64,000 nt of DNA from Bacillota bacterium (GCA_023390175.1 JAEWDK010000015.1:248001-312000), one strand, 5' to 3'; counted from the first letter of the stretch, positions 9,457 to 17,956 are shown. Numbers and translations: made by a program. Notes: a model not told the origin generated them from the sequence alone.

Positions 9457-10398
9457 TTATATACTGATAATTCCACGACACCGAGGAAATTTGGAACAAC
9501 CCCAAAATTCCGATCCTGCATTTTCTCCTTTGGTAGCTCGGCGTTTTACCATAGGTTCACCACATTTGGGGCATAGCGGTACTGCCCAGCTCTCTGTAAT
9601 GTCAGAAGATATTTGCTGTGACGGTATTTTTGCTTTCGCTGGATCTTTCTGTATGGATAACATTGCTTTGCGATACTTCTCCAGATAATCTGTTTTGCAG
9701 GTTCGATGGCTGGTCAAAAAGAAGTTTGCCATTTCTTCCATATCACTTTCACTGCTTGCAACAGCTCCTGACTCAGCATTTACCTTTTGGATATACTCAA
9801 TCAGATGATCAGCGCGGATCACCTGTTCCTTGATCTCTTTTGGGGCATACTTAGCATCTAAAACGGTTTTCGGATTGGCCAGCACAACAACAGAACGGTA
9901 ATTTTCATAAAAGCCATGTTCAAACATTGATCTGATTACAATGTTACCCTTTTCAGCACCTCGAATTTGCTTTATTAGTTTCAAATGCCTTTTTCCTTGC
10001 GTGACCGGAGAATAGATGCCTTCTTTTCTGCTCCCTACCGTACGCACAAAGTCACCGGCGTTATTGATTGCAATATTACCATATAAATTCTTGCACTCAA
10101 TTACAAAATAGCGCTTTTTTGTGATGACCAGAAAGTCAATCTGTGCCGATAGTCCTTCATATTCTAAGTATAAATCGTGCAGCACAAACATCGGGACATG
10201 GCTGTTCTGCAGTTCATATAAGATGATATCTTCTCCGAATATGCCGGCATTGATTGCCGCGATATCATGCTCCAGTGAAGCTTTTATCTTCGGGTCAGTT
10301 ACCTCTGGCAAAAGTTGCTCCATTTCCGTCAACTGGTCTTTGGCGCTGCTGTCCTTTTTCAGGATTACCGGTTCTCTAATTTTATCAAAAAGTCCCAT
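9457..10398 (-). CDS. NERD-domain nuclease-like protein with C-terminal topoisomerase-type zinc finger
   Basis: 313 residues. A NERD (nuclease-related) domain covers about residues 45-160, with the characteristic hydrophobic-strand core FLVITKKRYFVIECKNLYG, in which the ECK is a restriction-endonuclease-like E-x-K. The last 40 residues form a C4 topoisomerase-primase zinc finger (CPKCGEP then GCSKFPRCRG). NERD proteins with such fingers are frequent near mobile DNA and defence genes, and probably bind or cut DNA. It is the first gene of the operon: the ATG at 10398 follows GGGAGAACAGCC. The gap to the helicase is only about 90 bases. Its tie to the R-M system is inferred from this arrangement. 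Confidence 0.88.
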   Translation of the reverse strand: MGLFDKIREPVILKKDSSAKDQLTEMEQLLPEVTDPKIKASLEHDIAAINAGIFGEDIILYELQNSHVPMFVLHDLYLEYEGLSAQIDFLVITKKRYFVIECKNLYGNIAINNAGDFVRTVGSRKEGIYSPVTQGKRHLKLIKQIRGAEKGNIVIRSMFEHGFYENYRSVVVLANPKTVLDAKYAPKEIKEQVIRADHLIEYIQKVNAESGAVASSESDMEEMANFFLTSHRTCKTDYLEKYRKAMLSIQKDPAKAKIPSQQISSDITESWAVPLCPKCGEPMVKRRATKGENAGSEFWGCSKFPRCRGIISI

Positions 10399-10771
10399 GG
10401 CTGTTCTCCCTTATCTATCTGTGCTTTTTACTTCTCTATAATCTTTGGAGTGCCAATAATATCAATGATTCAGGACACACCTTGTCTTATATGATAATTG
10501 GAAGCCCAGCGAGCTAACCGACTTTCGCAGTATAGCTAAACCTACGGGCTGGCTAAGCTACCCATTATTTCATAATCCAATTAAACCATGTCCTCATTAT
10601 ATTACCATGATCTCCCATATACAATACAAATAGTCGAAAAAGAAGATAAAGAGTTGCCAATCATGTTGCTTATTACTCATACTAAAGCAAACTACAATCG
10701 GTTCCCACTTTCTGTAAATTAAATCTTGTCATTTCTTCTGCAATCACCGTAAAGCCAAAGGAAAACTAAAA
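10399..10771. other. Non-coding upstream region of the defence operon
   Basis: About 370 bases with no convincing reading frame. This should hold the promoter of the NERD-helicase-mod-res operon. Around 10497-10555 there is an imperfect stem (AGCCCAGC pairing with GCTGGCT) enclosing two AGCTAA-type repeats. It could be a leader structure or an old recombination site. No known riboswitch class is recognised. Confidence 0.5.
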
Positions 10772-10804
10772 GGACTGGGCTCTGTTAATTACAGAACTCA
10801 GTCC
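10772..10804 (-). terminator. Intrinsic terminator of the serine recombinase gene
   Basis: Inverted repeat of 14 bases with two mismatches: GGACTGGGCTCTGT at 10772-10785 and its partner at 10791-10804, with a 5-base loop. On the minus strand it is followed by TTTTAGTTTTC. It lies 17 bases past the recombinase stop. Confidence 0.7.
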
Positions 10805-10820
10805 CTATTTTAATATCAAA

Positions 10821-11444
10821 TTATTTCAATGTTTTCTCCAGCTTATAAAATGTAGTTTTTTTGACCCCTGTCAGTTTCATTGCTTTCACTGCTGTAATCT
10901 CACCGGCTTTCCATCTGGCAATTACATCATCCCAATTGTTTGGCTTCTCAATGTGTGGACGTCCGTAATCATCCCATTCGCCACGAACTTTTTTTGCTTG
11001 AATACCTTCTCGCTGTCGTTTTTCCTTTTTCTCGATTTCTGCCTGAGCCATAGTAGCATACAGCTCAATAAGCATGTGATTGATTGTCTCCATAATCATT
11101 TGGGCCATACTGTTATCCAGCCTCGTTAGATCCTGAAGTGTAGTTGGTATCTCTAATATCATCACTCGGACATCCTTCTCACTAAGATGCCGTAGTTCTC
11201 TCAGAGTATCCTGTTTGTTGCGACCAAGACGATCCAATTCTGTGATAATGAGACAGTCGCCGTTTCTTAGAATATCATCCCGGAGAACAGTATATCGAGG
11301 ACGGTCAAAGTTCTTCCCTGTAAGCTGGTCAGTATAAACTTTCTCAAGATGTATTCCGTTTGCATTGCAATATTCTGTTATCTCATTAATACCCCGATCA
11401 AGATGCTGTTCCACGGTACTCGTTCTATGATATCCGTAGTAGAT
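10821..11444 (-). CDS. Serine recombinase (resolvase/invertase), start codon apparently ATC
   Basis: Homology-like coding begins at 11444, where the frame reads I-Y-Y-G-Y-H-R-T-S-T-V-E-Q-H-L-D-R-G. This is the conserved N-terminus of resolvase/invertase enzymes and includes the catalytic Ser of the RTST motif. The expected initiator is ATC (11444-11442), seven bases after a strong GGAAGGAGT. The first conventional start in frame is GTG at 11414, which would make a 197-residue protein without the catalytic Ser. Further motifs are present: LIITELDRLGRNKQD, the long dimerisation helix, and a C-terminal helix-turn-helix (ITAVKAMKLTGVKKTTFYKL). Either a rare ATC start is used or an ATG to ATC mutation has silenced the gene. 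Members resolve or invert DNA at short palindromic sites. Confidence 0.8.
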   Translation of the reverse strand: MYYGYHRTSTVEQHLDRGINEITEYCNANGIHLEKVYTDQLTGKNFDRPRYTVLRDDILRNGDCLIITELDRLGRNKQDTLRELRHLSEKDVRVMILEIPTTLQDLTRLDNSMAQMIMETINHMLIELYATMAQAEIEKKEKRQREGIQAKKVRGEWDDYGRPHIEKPNNWDDVIARWKAGEITAVKAMKLTGVKKTTFYKLEKTLK

Positions 11445-11647
11445 GTTAAGGACTCCTTCCAGTTCATAAATCCATACTTATCTTATTGGACGTTCATAAA
11501 CCTGTTTCAGCACATTATTGGACACATAATCGATATAAGAATGTGCGTCCCAAAATGTAAACATTTATGAATGCACTTCTGTCTTGCGAATGTTAAATGA
11601 AGTTTGGCCCTTCCTCAAATTGTTTGAAAAATTATTCGATGAATTAG

Positions 11648-11969
11648 CTACAGAATGTTTATTGAGCCATCCTGTAGCTTAACCACCGATTTGTAAAAGT
11701 GACAAATGATCCTAAATGGATTTTTCAAGTACATGTTCTTTATGCGTTCCCTGGCTTGGATTTCGGCATATGCTCTTGATTCGAAGTACTTTTCTTCCAT
11801 CGCTGGAAACGGAACAGCAGGAAGGGGATATAAAATCAAATTTACTTTTTGGTGACACTTTCAACCTTCGAGCCGGAATCTTCTTGCTTACAGCATTAAC
11901 CGCATCGCATTTGCTGGAAACTGTTTCGCTGCCGTGTGCGCGACCATCATTTGAAAAATTGTTAAACAT
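11648..11969 (-). pseudogene. Small frameshifted ORF behind an attenuator-like terminator
   Basis: A good ribosome site (AGAGGAGTGTTATT) precedes ATG at 11969. That frame gives 85 residues and stops at 11712. The overlapping +1 frame, open from a TGA near 11865 down to 11648, looks more protein-like (it contains AMEEKYFESRAYAEIQARER) but has no start of its own at that site. A frameshift around 11840-11865 would join the two. No family is recognised. The only upstream signal is a terminator about 35 bases before the ribosome site. This is either a decayed small gene or a peptide under attenuation control. Confidence 0.35.
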
Positions 11970-12003
11970 AATAACACTCCTCTTATAATTTTTATAATAA
12001 AAA

Positions 12004-12035
12004 AGGCAAGATTCAGTTTAAACTGAACCCTGCCT
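12004..12035 (-). terminator. Intrinsic terminator below the winged-helix gene
   Basis: Arms 12004-12019 and 12020-12035 are complementary (AGGCAAGATTCAGTTT with its partner, two mismatches). On the minus strand a run TTTTTTATT follows. It ends transcription from the 12256-13497 gene or attenuates read-through into the small frame at 11969. Confidence 0.72.
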
Positions 12036-12255
12036 TTAAAATTGACTAATAATAATTTAACTACATTGAAAAGATAGGTCGCTTTTGCGGAAACGTCAAC
12101 CCACAAAGCAACATGGTTATCAATAAATTCAATATTCTATGTTTTTACTAAATTTTAAATATATTTTTAGCAATAATGCATAAACTATTCTGCCGCTAAA
12201 AAGAGGAATATGGCAGCAGCTTCGCGTAAACCCATGAAAAATTTTCATTAATCCC

Positions 12256-13497
12256 CTATGCAGCTGTCACGTCGTCCGATGCCTGACTCGCGCGTTGCTT
12301 TGCAAAAAGGTACTTCATGAATTCCTCGTATGAAACAACCTTGAGTTCACATCGGTCCCCAAATAGATCGTGATAGAATTTTGATTGCCATGGAAAGCAA
12401 TAAACAATGATTTTGCTGTGAATTCTAATTGTGGAATGGATATCGTAAATCTTCTGTATCTCTTTCAGTTCACATTCGAAGCCGATAAAGATGGCCGTCT
12501 TATTTTCAGTTTCACCGTCGTAGATAAAATTTTTCGCTCTCGCAATATCTGCGTTGTCGAGGAGTGCTTCGCGGGCAGCTTCGCGGAAGTGCGGTATGGC
12601 ATAAACGTCGAGTTGCTTCGCACCGCCGCTCACAAGTGGAATATAAAACTGTTTTTTATACAGACGGCTTCCAAGCAAAAATCTTGACCGCTTTTCTTTG
12701 GGTGTGAGGATTGTGTCAAGGGCAACCTTATAGCTTTTGGCGAACACCATCAGGGAGAGGTCATTGTCGTGGAGCAGCCAGGAAACATAGTTAATATATT
12801 TCTGCTCATAGTCAGCGGATAAGGTCATCCGATTACTCATGGAATTATAAATGGCATAGTTGCCGGTTGATAGGTGCAAAACACCTTGTGCTCGAGTCAT
12901 AGATAATTTTTTAAGACCATTCTCGTCGAGCATTCTCATTTCTCTCATCAGGAAATACCAGTTTCCATTTTGGCTGTGTTCACTCCGCTCTTGAATTCTT
13001 TGCCTAATTCTACTGGGCGTGTCACTGTAGGGAAGAGGGGCCCGCTCTGAATATTCCTCTAAACATGGAGTCTGATTTTTGGATTTCAGAGAGGTAGATT
13101 TGAGAATTTTCCGAGAACACTCTTCTTCCATTTCCAAATATTGATCCGCTATTTCCGGGACCAGATGATATAGCATTGCAGTTGACCACACTAACTTTAC
13201 CTGCCGGAGCCTATCTTTTGTACCTTGGGCGTGTTTTTCCAGACCAAGTGTCAGTTGTTTCGGAAATGGGAATCCTTGCAGAGATTCAAGATAGTCGGTT
13301 CCCTTATCAGTGATTCTCAAAAGATTCTCTCCTTGGCTCTTCTGCTCTTTCAGAAATCCTTTCTTGATGCAGTTGTTTACCACCTCACCCGAATACACAT
13401 AATTAAACCCCAGGCTGCGAATAGATTTCTTTGGAACAAGCTGAAAAGCATAAACGAACTGAAGAATCTTTTCCGTCATCGCAGAAACATTTTTCAT
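12256..13497 (-). CDS. Winged-helix protein, replication-relaxation-like, plasmid/ICE type
   Basis: 413 residues from ATG at 13497, chosen because AGGAAGGGG lies just upstream. An in-frame ATG at 13548 lacks a site. Residues about 1-75 form a winged helix (MTEKILQFVYAFQLVPKKSI, then a recognition-helix-like part and a hydrophobic strand ENLLRITDKG). A WSTAMLYHLVP segment and a C-terminal alpha/beta region (KTAIFIGFECELKEIQKIYD) follow. The domain order resembles the replication-relaxation group found on Firmicutes plasmids and conjugative elements. That match is from memory and moderate. It is preceded by a nested palindrome (13556-13614) that may be its operator. A plasmid or element maintenance role is inferred. 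Confidence 0.6.
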   Translation of the reverse strand: MKNVSAMTEKILQFVYAFQLVPKKSIRSLGFNYVYSGEVVNNCIKKGFLKEQKSQGENLLRITDKGTDYLESLQGFPFPKQLTLGLEKHAQGTKDRLRQVKLVWSTAMLYHLVPEIADQYLEMEEECSRKILKSTSLKSKNQTPCLEEYSERAPLPYSDTPSRIRQRIQERSEHSQNGNWYFLMREMRMLDENGLKKLSMTRAQGVLHLSTGNYAIYNSMSNRMTLSADYEQKYINYVSWLLHDNDLSLMVFAKSYKVALDTILTPKEKRSRFLLGSRLYKKQFYIPLVSGGAKQLDVYAIPHFREAAREALLDNADIARAKNFIYDGETENKTAIFIGFECELKEIQKIYDIHSTIRIHSKIIVYCFPWQSKFYHDLFGDRCELKVVSYEEFMKYLFAKQRASQASDDVTAA

Positions 13498-13555
13498 AAC
13501 ACCACCCCTTCCTATTAATACAAATATAACTTGATTTCTCATCATCACACAAAAA

Positions 13556-13614
13556 ATGCTCTGAGTTACAAACAGGCATAACTATCCTAAAGTTATGTAT
13601 GTAACTCAGAGCAT
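13556..13614. repeat. Nested palindrome upstream of the winged-helix gene
   Basis: The outer arms are perfect 14-mers, ATGCTCTGAGTTAC at 13556-13569 and its complement at 13601-13614. The inner arms CATAACT (13577-13583) and AGTTATG (13591-13597) share a 7-base loop. A second inverted repeat AAAACAC/GTGTTTT lies at 13655-13661 and 13670-13676. The position 60 to 180 bases upstream of the 13497 start suits an operator or an origin-like site. Confidence 0.6.
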
Positions 13615-13758
13615 TTATATAGATTTTCGCTCTTCAACGGCTTCACATAAGGAAAAAACACAATATATAGTGTTTTACTCATTACGTGTTGTGTATATAT
13701 ATTATAAGTTAAATGGGATAAGACGTCAACTACCAATCTGTTGAAATCTAAAAATCCA

Positions 13759-13927
13759 CTAGGGCAATACCGCACAAAGTGAGCATCACCGTATTTGCGT
13801 GATGATTTTTGGGTAGGGCAAGGACAAAAGCGCAGGAATCCTGCCGGATTCCGAGCATTTTGGACGAAACGCCTGCACAAAAAATCAGCGCAAGGCGGTG
13901 TGTGCGAATTGTGCGGTGTTGCCCTAG
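13759..13927. mobile_element. MITE-like element with about 22-bp terminal inverted repeats
   Basis: The left end CTAGGGCAATACCGCACAA (13759 onward) matches the complement of the right end (up to 13927) over about 22 bases with one mismatch, and more weakly for another 10. The internal 110 bases contain a short palindrome GGAATCC/GGATTCC and no real gene. Its size and ends fit a non-autonomous DNA transposon. No target-site duplication is evident, and no transposase with matching ends is in the window. Confidence 0.6.
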
Positions 13928-14735
13928 AACATTACCCTATGGGCACATCCGGTGAATCGAAAACAGTAAGCGAAACTCCTTCCTGTCCGCATTTATCGTT
14001 TTATTCGAAGTTGCAGTTCTCGCATGCACTATTCCGGAATCCAGTGAAACCGCACCCGCATCTGCGGTATCAGTTATTTAGGCGAGCCAGGTGAAAGATA
14101 ATGCAGGAAAAGAGTAATTATCGCAATCGACGTAATTCTTGTGTGTGGTGGTTCGGCAGCTCCTACTATTCTCTATGAAAGAATAATCACTCCGGAGAAA
14201 ATAGGATGAAGAGGTTCCTGCCAAATGTCAGGAACCTCTTCACTTATACGGTGTGTTCTTCAGTTTTGAGCAATCCTCACAATGCTGAGTAAAATCGTGC
14301 GCACACTTCCTAATGTGGTGCGATTCTTTTTAGAAAAGCTCAGGCCACACGGGAAAAATCAGATGTTGAAGCATGCCAAATCACCCCATAAAAAAATGAT
14401 AACGTTTTAAAGTGATTTAAGTCATAATATTGACCTCGTTTTTAAAATCCTATTTTACAAACTTTTCTTATAAATCCCTTGTAGCACTCTTATTTCATTT
14501 CTCTTATAATTCGGTAGGTGGCGTGTCAAAGCCAAAGCTTCCTGTTTGTAAAACCCGATTAAACAAAAATTCGCTTATCATTGATTGAGATATATTATAA
14601 TCGCGATGGTATTTTGTCAAATGCCAATCTAACGTTATTGCTTGCTCACCATACCTCTGGCATCTACCCATGCCCCACGCCAAAAATCGATTAGGGACAT
14701 TGAGTTTATTTGTTAATATATTAGCTCAGGTAGAA
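13928..14735. other. Gene-poor stretch with hairpins
   Basis: No supported gene in about 800 bases. It holds a 25-codon frame at 14101-14178 of unknown reality, a perfect 14-bp hairpin at 14207-14242, a terminator-like hairpin with a T-run at 14293-14333 (AATCG/CGATT ends), and AT-rich sequence without structure from 14400 to 14735. It looks like decayed mobile DNA. Confidence 0.5.
14207..14242. terminator. Perfect 14-bp hairpin, terminator-like
   Basis: Arm TGAAGAGGTTCCTG at 14207-14220 and its exact complement at 14229-14242 enclose an 8-base loop. There is no T-run afterwards, so it may be an RNA-stabilising or protein-binding site and not a terminator. Confidence 0.45.
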
Positions 14736-15149
14736 CTATTTTTTCTTTCTCTTTTTTACCCACCTTTCAACCTTATAATAAGTTTGACCATTTTTACGTC
14801 TCCCATAGAAACAGACATCCAAAATTATTATTAGTCCAAAATCGATAATTACTAATGCTTTAAAACCTATTGATATATAATCAATAAAATTTAAGTAAAA
14901 GAACAATATAGCAGACGATAGGACAAATAAATTTACAAGTAAAAATGCCAGATAAGTGAGGATTAAAAACTTTGGAATCTCGGTTCTATAGCGGAGATAA
15001 AATAGCCACTCTTTAAATGATTGGCCTTCTCTCGCTTTTTTCCTAGCTTTATTATTTAATTGAAAAATAATAATATTCCAAAATAGACCTCGAAGTAAAA
15101 AAAACGATAGTAAAAAAACAAGTAGCATTATAAGTATATCACTCAACAT
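14736..15149 (-). CDS. Hypothetical integral membrane protein
   Basis: 137 residues from ATG at 15149 (AGGATGG just upstream; an ATG at 15158 is also in frame). There are three hydrophobic segments: N-terminal (ILIMLLVFLLSFFLLRG), residues about 62-85 (FLILTYLAFLLVNLFVLSSA) and about 93-115. The protein ends in a very basic tail (WVKKRKKK). No family recognised. AT-rich and isolated, flanked by debris, so it is probably a recent acquisition or a remnant of a larger element. Confidence 0.55.
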   Translation of the reverse strand: MLSDILIMLLVFLLSFFLLRGLFWNIIIFQLNNKARKKAREGQSFKEWLFYLRYRTEIPKFLILTYLAFLLVNLFVLSSAILFFYLNFIDYISIGFKALVIIDFGLIIILDVCFYGRRKNGQTYYKVERWVKKRKKK

Positions 15150-15449
15150 AATTACCATCCTAACATAGGTTTGTACTTCTGCTTTACTGTATCAGTACCT
15201 AACAATGAATTTACTGTCGATGTAATTAAACCGGATTTGAGATTTGATGGTGCGAATAAATCTGCATAAAACAACTTGGCGCTTTTGGTATAATATGATA
15301 ACGGAAGCGTAAAGTCTGTCGTTGCGAAGTTAGATTGGTTTTCCAAAAATATTCCGAATACACATAACCTGATTCGTCTTCTAAAATAATTGACGTTTCG
15401 ATAATAAAATAATATAGTAAGTTCATAAAACCGATGAAGAAGTGATTTT

Positions 15450-16622
15450 ATGAGATTAAATCCATACACCCCTTATTCAGGGATGTTTCCGACTTGTTTT
15501 GCCGGGCGTGAAGCTTTGATAAATGAAGAAAAAAATTACTTCATGGGACTGCGGCAAAATTGCTCGTATAAATCCGTGATCATTTATGGGCTTTGCGGCG
15601 TTGGAAAAACCGTATTGCTGAATTATATAAGAGATCTTGCTGAACAGAATGGAGTATTATCTGAATCTATAGAACCGTCTGAAAATGGCGGCTTCAAGAA
15701 TCAGATATCTCTTTGTGCTCAGAAGTTTATTGTTCGCATGAGCCCGATTGTAAAAGATCAGGGATTCGCTGCCAAAGCATTAGTTGCTCTGAAGGCTTTT
15801 CAATCCGCCTATGGCGCAAGCAGCAATAACTTATTGTCCGTGAAGATGAATCCAAAGAATGAAACATCAGATTTTAAATATGACTTATCCCAACTGTTTA
15901 TTGCGATGGGAACTCTGGCCAGAGATACAAACAGTAGTATTTGCCTGTTTATTGATGAGATTCAGCACCTAAAAACAGACGAACTGGGAGCACTGCTTAC
16001 GGCCCTTTTTCAAGTTAAACAAATGTGCTTGCCATTTATGTTGATTGGGACGGGCCTGCCACAGATTAAAAGCATATTGGGGCGGATTTGCCCCTATTCT
16101 GAAAGTTTATTTATTTTTCGGGAGATTAGTCCTTTGTCGGATGCTGATGCAAAGCTTGCTCTGATGGAACCAGCCCAAAATGAAGGCGTATCCTTTTCGG
16201 ATGGAGCGTTAGAAAAGATTCTTGAAATCACCGGGAATTATCCTTACTTCATTCAGGAGTTTGCTTCGCAAGCTTGGAAATACATTGAGAATGATACGAT
16301 TGGAATAAAATCTGTTCGATCAGCTATTCCGGATTTTGAAGCCGCGTTGGATTCCGGATTCTTTAAAGTTAGATTTGATAAGGCAACTAACAGACAAAAG
16401 CTTTTCATGTATGCCATGCTGGATTGCGGCGGGCTACCTTGCACAATTTCACGGGTCGCCGCGCACATGCATACCGAAGTACAGAGAATATATCCGCTTC
16501 GCGCACAACTAACCGGTAAAGGGTTGATCTATTCATCTCAGGATGGGGCGATTGATTTCACTGTTCCTCACTTTGAAAAATTTCTACAACGCAATGTGAA
16601 TTTAAAGCCGGTTCTTGACTAA
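15450..16622 (+). CDS. Orphan AAA/STAND-like ATPase with C-terminal winged helix
   Basis: 390 residues. The P-loop GLCGVGKT is at about residues 47-54 and Walker B SICLFIDEIQHL at about 164-175. Sensor-type IGTGLPQIK and an AAA lid helical region follow, and the last 80 residues look like a winged helix (CTISRVAAHMHTEVQRIYPL then GLIYSSQDGAIDF). This matches bacterial ATP-binding proteins of the Orc1/Cdc6- and MalT-related group often found on prophages and islands. Its substrate is unknown. It stands alone in the forward direction with a plain GAAGAAGTGA site before ATG. A DNA-binding regulatory or defence function is plausible but not shown. Confidence 0.8.
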   Translation: MRLNPYTPYSGMFPTCFAGREALINEEKNYFMGLRQNCSYKSVIIYGLCGVGKTVLLNYIRDLAEQNGVLSESIEPSENGGFKNQISLCAQKFIVRMSPIVKDQGFAAKALVALKAFQSAYGASSNNLLSVKMNPKNETSDFKYDLSQLFIAMGTLARDTNSSICLFIDEIQHLKTDELGALLTALFQVKQMCLPFMLIGTGLPQIKSILGRICPYSESLFIFREISPLSDADAKLALMEPAQNEGVSFSDGALEKILEITGNYPYFIQEFASQAWKYIENDTIGIKSVRSAIPDFEAALDSGFFKVRFDKATNRQKLFMYAMLDCGGLPCTISRVAAHMHTEVQRIYPLRAQLTGKGLIYSSQDGAIDFTVPHFEKFLQRNVNLKPVLD

Positions 16623-17165
16623 AGCTTTGGCTTGCAATATTCGGAAGAAAACAAAATTATGTTACACCTGCTCGCTTGCCCCGTTTTGTGATTTCCGCAA
16701 CGAAATGTGATTTTAAAACCGGTTCTTTGTATATGCTTTTTGCCAGCGCCAATCTGTGGATGTGTGCACGTTCAGGCGGATGCAGTCATGCACTTTATGA
16801 GGTTTTGGGACAATTGCGCCCAAAATCAGAAAAGTTTAAACAGCAAGGATCAAAAAAGTGGAAATGTTGATGCTTGCAACCCGTTTTACACTATTTTTCG
16901 GCGTTTTTGCTGTCGGCATGTGTTGGATTACTAAAAACGTTAATTTTTCAGTGTGTCCCTAGGACCTTAAATTTAAAATCCACAACTTAATATCCAACAA
17001 GAATATTTTCCATCATAGCCCAATATCTTAGCTTTAATTAGATTCTCTTATATGGCCACAGGCAAACCTATGACGATCGAACTGTTTTTAGGTAATATTA
17101 AGCTTGTTAGGATGAAGGTCGCTTTCGGGATCCTGACTGCCTTATAATGACATTTAAGAGTTCTC
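16623..17165. other. Intergenic remnant with a partial repeat of the ATPase 3' end
   Basis: No supported gene. The 3' end of the ATPase gene (AATGTGAATTTAAAGCCGG, 16593-16611) recurs imperfectly at about 16704-16722 as AATGTGATTTTAAAACCGG, followed both times by TTCTT. This suggests a past tandem duplication or the tail of a deleted paralogue. The rest is featureless AT-rich DNA. Confidence 0.5.
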
Positions 17166-17690
17166 TTATACAGCTTCCTTCTTTCGGGATTCTTTTGATG
17201 GAAATTCGATAATCGTGCGATCAATTGTACCTTCCCCGAAATCGATCTTAGCTTGAATGTTTTTGATATCTCTCCAATCGCCTTTTCCAAATAAACCAGG
17301 ATTTACTTGGAAAGTTCCATTTGATATGCGAGTAAAAACTCCGCTTTTCACCAACTCTGTAAGAACCTGATTTAGTCTGTATTGTGATATTTCACATGCT
17401 GAAGAGATCTTTCTTCTCAACTCTGGGTTAAGATAAATCATTTGACCACCTTGTGGCTCCTGTGGATCAGCATAACTCATGTATTTTAAAAGTTCAAACA
17501 AAACTGGGTTAAATGCTTTTGATAGATTTTTAGATGAGAAAGCGGTATTAAGATAAAATTTTATAAACGGCGGTTCGTCATTCGCTATTCTGACAACTCT
17601 GTTACTCACTGACTCCTTAACTTCTCCTGTTTTATGATCAATGATCTCCTGTCTATTCTCATAAAGAGCTTTCTCTTTTCTATTCCTCAC
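17166..17690 (-). CDS. RepL-like plasmid replication protein
   Basis: 174 residues. The layout matches Firmicutes RepL replication proteins: an N-terminal EIIDHKTGEV motif, a central winged helix (LRRKISSACEISQYRLNQVL, then LVKSGVFTR), and a VNPGLFGKGDW segment corresponding to the family signature LNPxLxxxGD. It would initiate rolling-circle-type replication of a small plasmid. Here it is chromosomal and no other plasmid gene is adjacent, so it marks an integrated or captured plasmid. It is preceded by the palindrome at 17813-17829, a candidate operator or origin site. The C-terminal extension after residue 150 is basic and of unclear role. Confidence 0.72.
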   Translation of the reverse strand: MRNRKEKALYENRQEIIDHKTGEVKESVSNRVVRIANDEPPFIKFYLNTAFSSKNLSKAFNPVLFELLKYMSYADPQEPQGGQMIYLNPELRRKISSACEISQYRLNQVLTELVKSGVFTRISNGTFQVNPGLFGKGDWRDIKNIQAKIDFGEGTIDRTIIEFPSKESRKKEAV

Positions 17691-17956
17691 TTAATAACTT
17701 CTCCTTCAACACTGTTGTAATTTTCATTAGAGCTTTAGGTAAATTTTCACTTACCAATTTACTGAAAATTCTATTATTCCTAGAGCACCCCTGTAGTAAT
17801 AATAGAGAATTCCTGTAGTATTACTACAGTACAAAAAGCGGAATATGCCCATCAATGCTTGAGTTTTTGGTTTTTCCCCTTCTATTCTCTTTAGCGTACT
17901 AAGTAGTTACTGTTTACATGAAAGCAGAAAGGGGAGTCTGGAGCAACAGGTGAACG
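17691..17956. other. Upstream region of the RepL-like gene, possible origin
   Basis: The stretch contains a 17-bp palindrome CTGTAGTATTACTACAG at 17813-17829 and a second half-site CTGTAGTAATAA starting at 17791. Iteron-like or operator sites upstream of a rep gene are common. Nothing else recognisable. Confidence 0.5.
17813..17829. promoter_or_regulatory. Palindromic operator/iteron-like site
   Basis: CTGTAGTA-T-TACTACAG is a perfect 8+8 palindrome around one central base. A direct half copy lies 22 bases to the left. It sits about 120 bases upstream of the RepL-like start at 17690. Confidence 0.55.

Noticed and set aside
1..10398. DISARM or BREX assignment for the helicase-methyltransferase operon
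   Set aside because: No DUF1998 (DrmB), no BrxC/PglZ/PglX-type proteins; the methyltransferase is a type III Mod with its Res.
13795..14094. Plus-strand frame with a CELCG motif
   Set aside because: It runs through the MITE-like inverted repeats and has no ribosome site; the Cys pair comes from the repeat sequence.
15152..15469. Minus-strand frame of 105 codons before the AAA ATPase
   Set aside because: No ribosome site, overlaps the ATPase start and the small membrane-protein gene, and contains no known motif.
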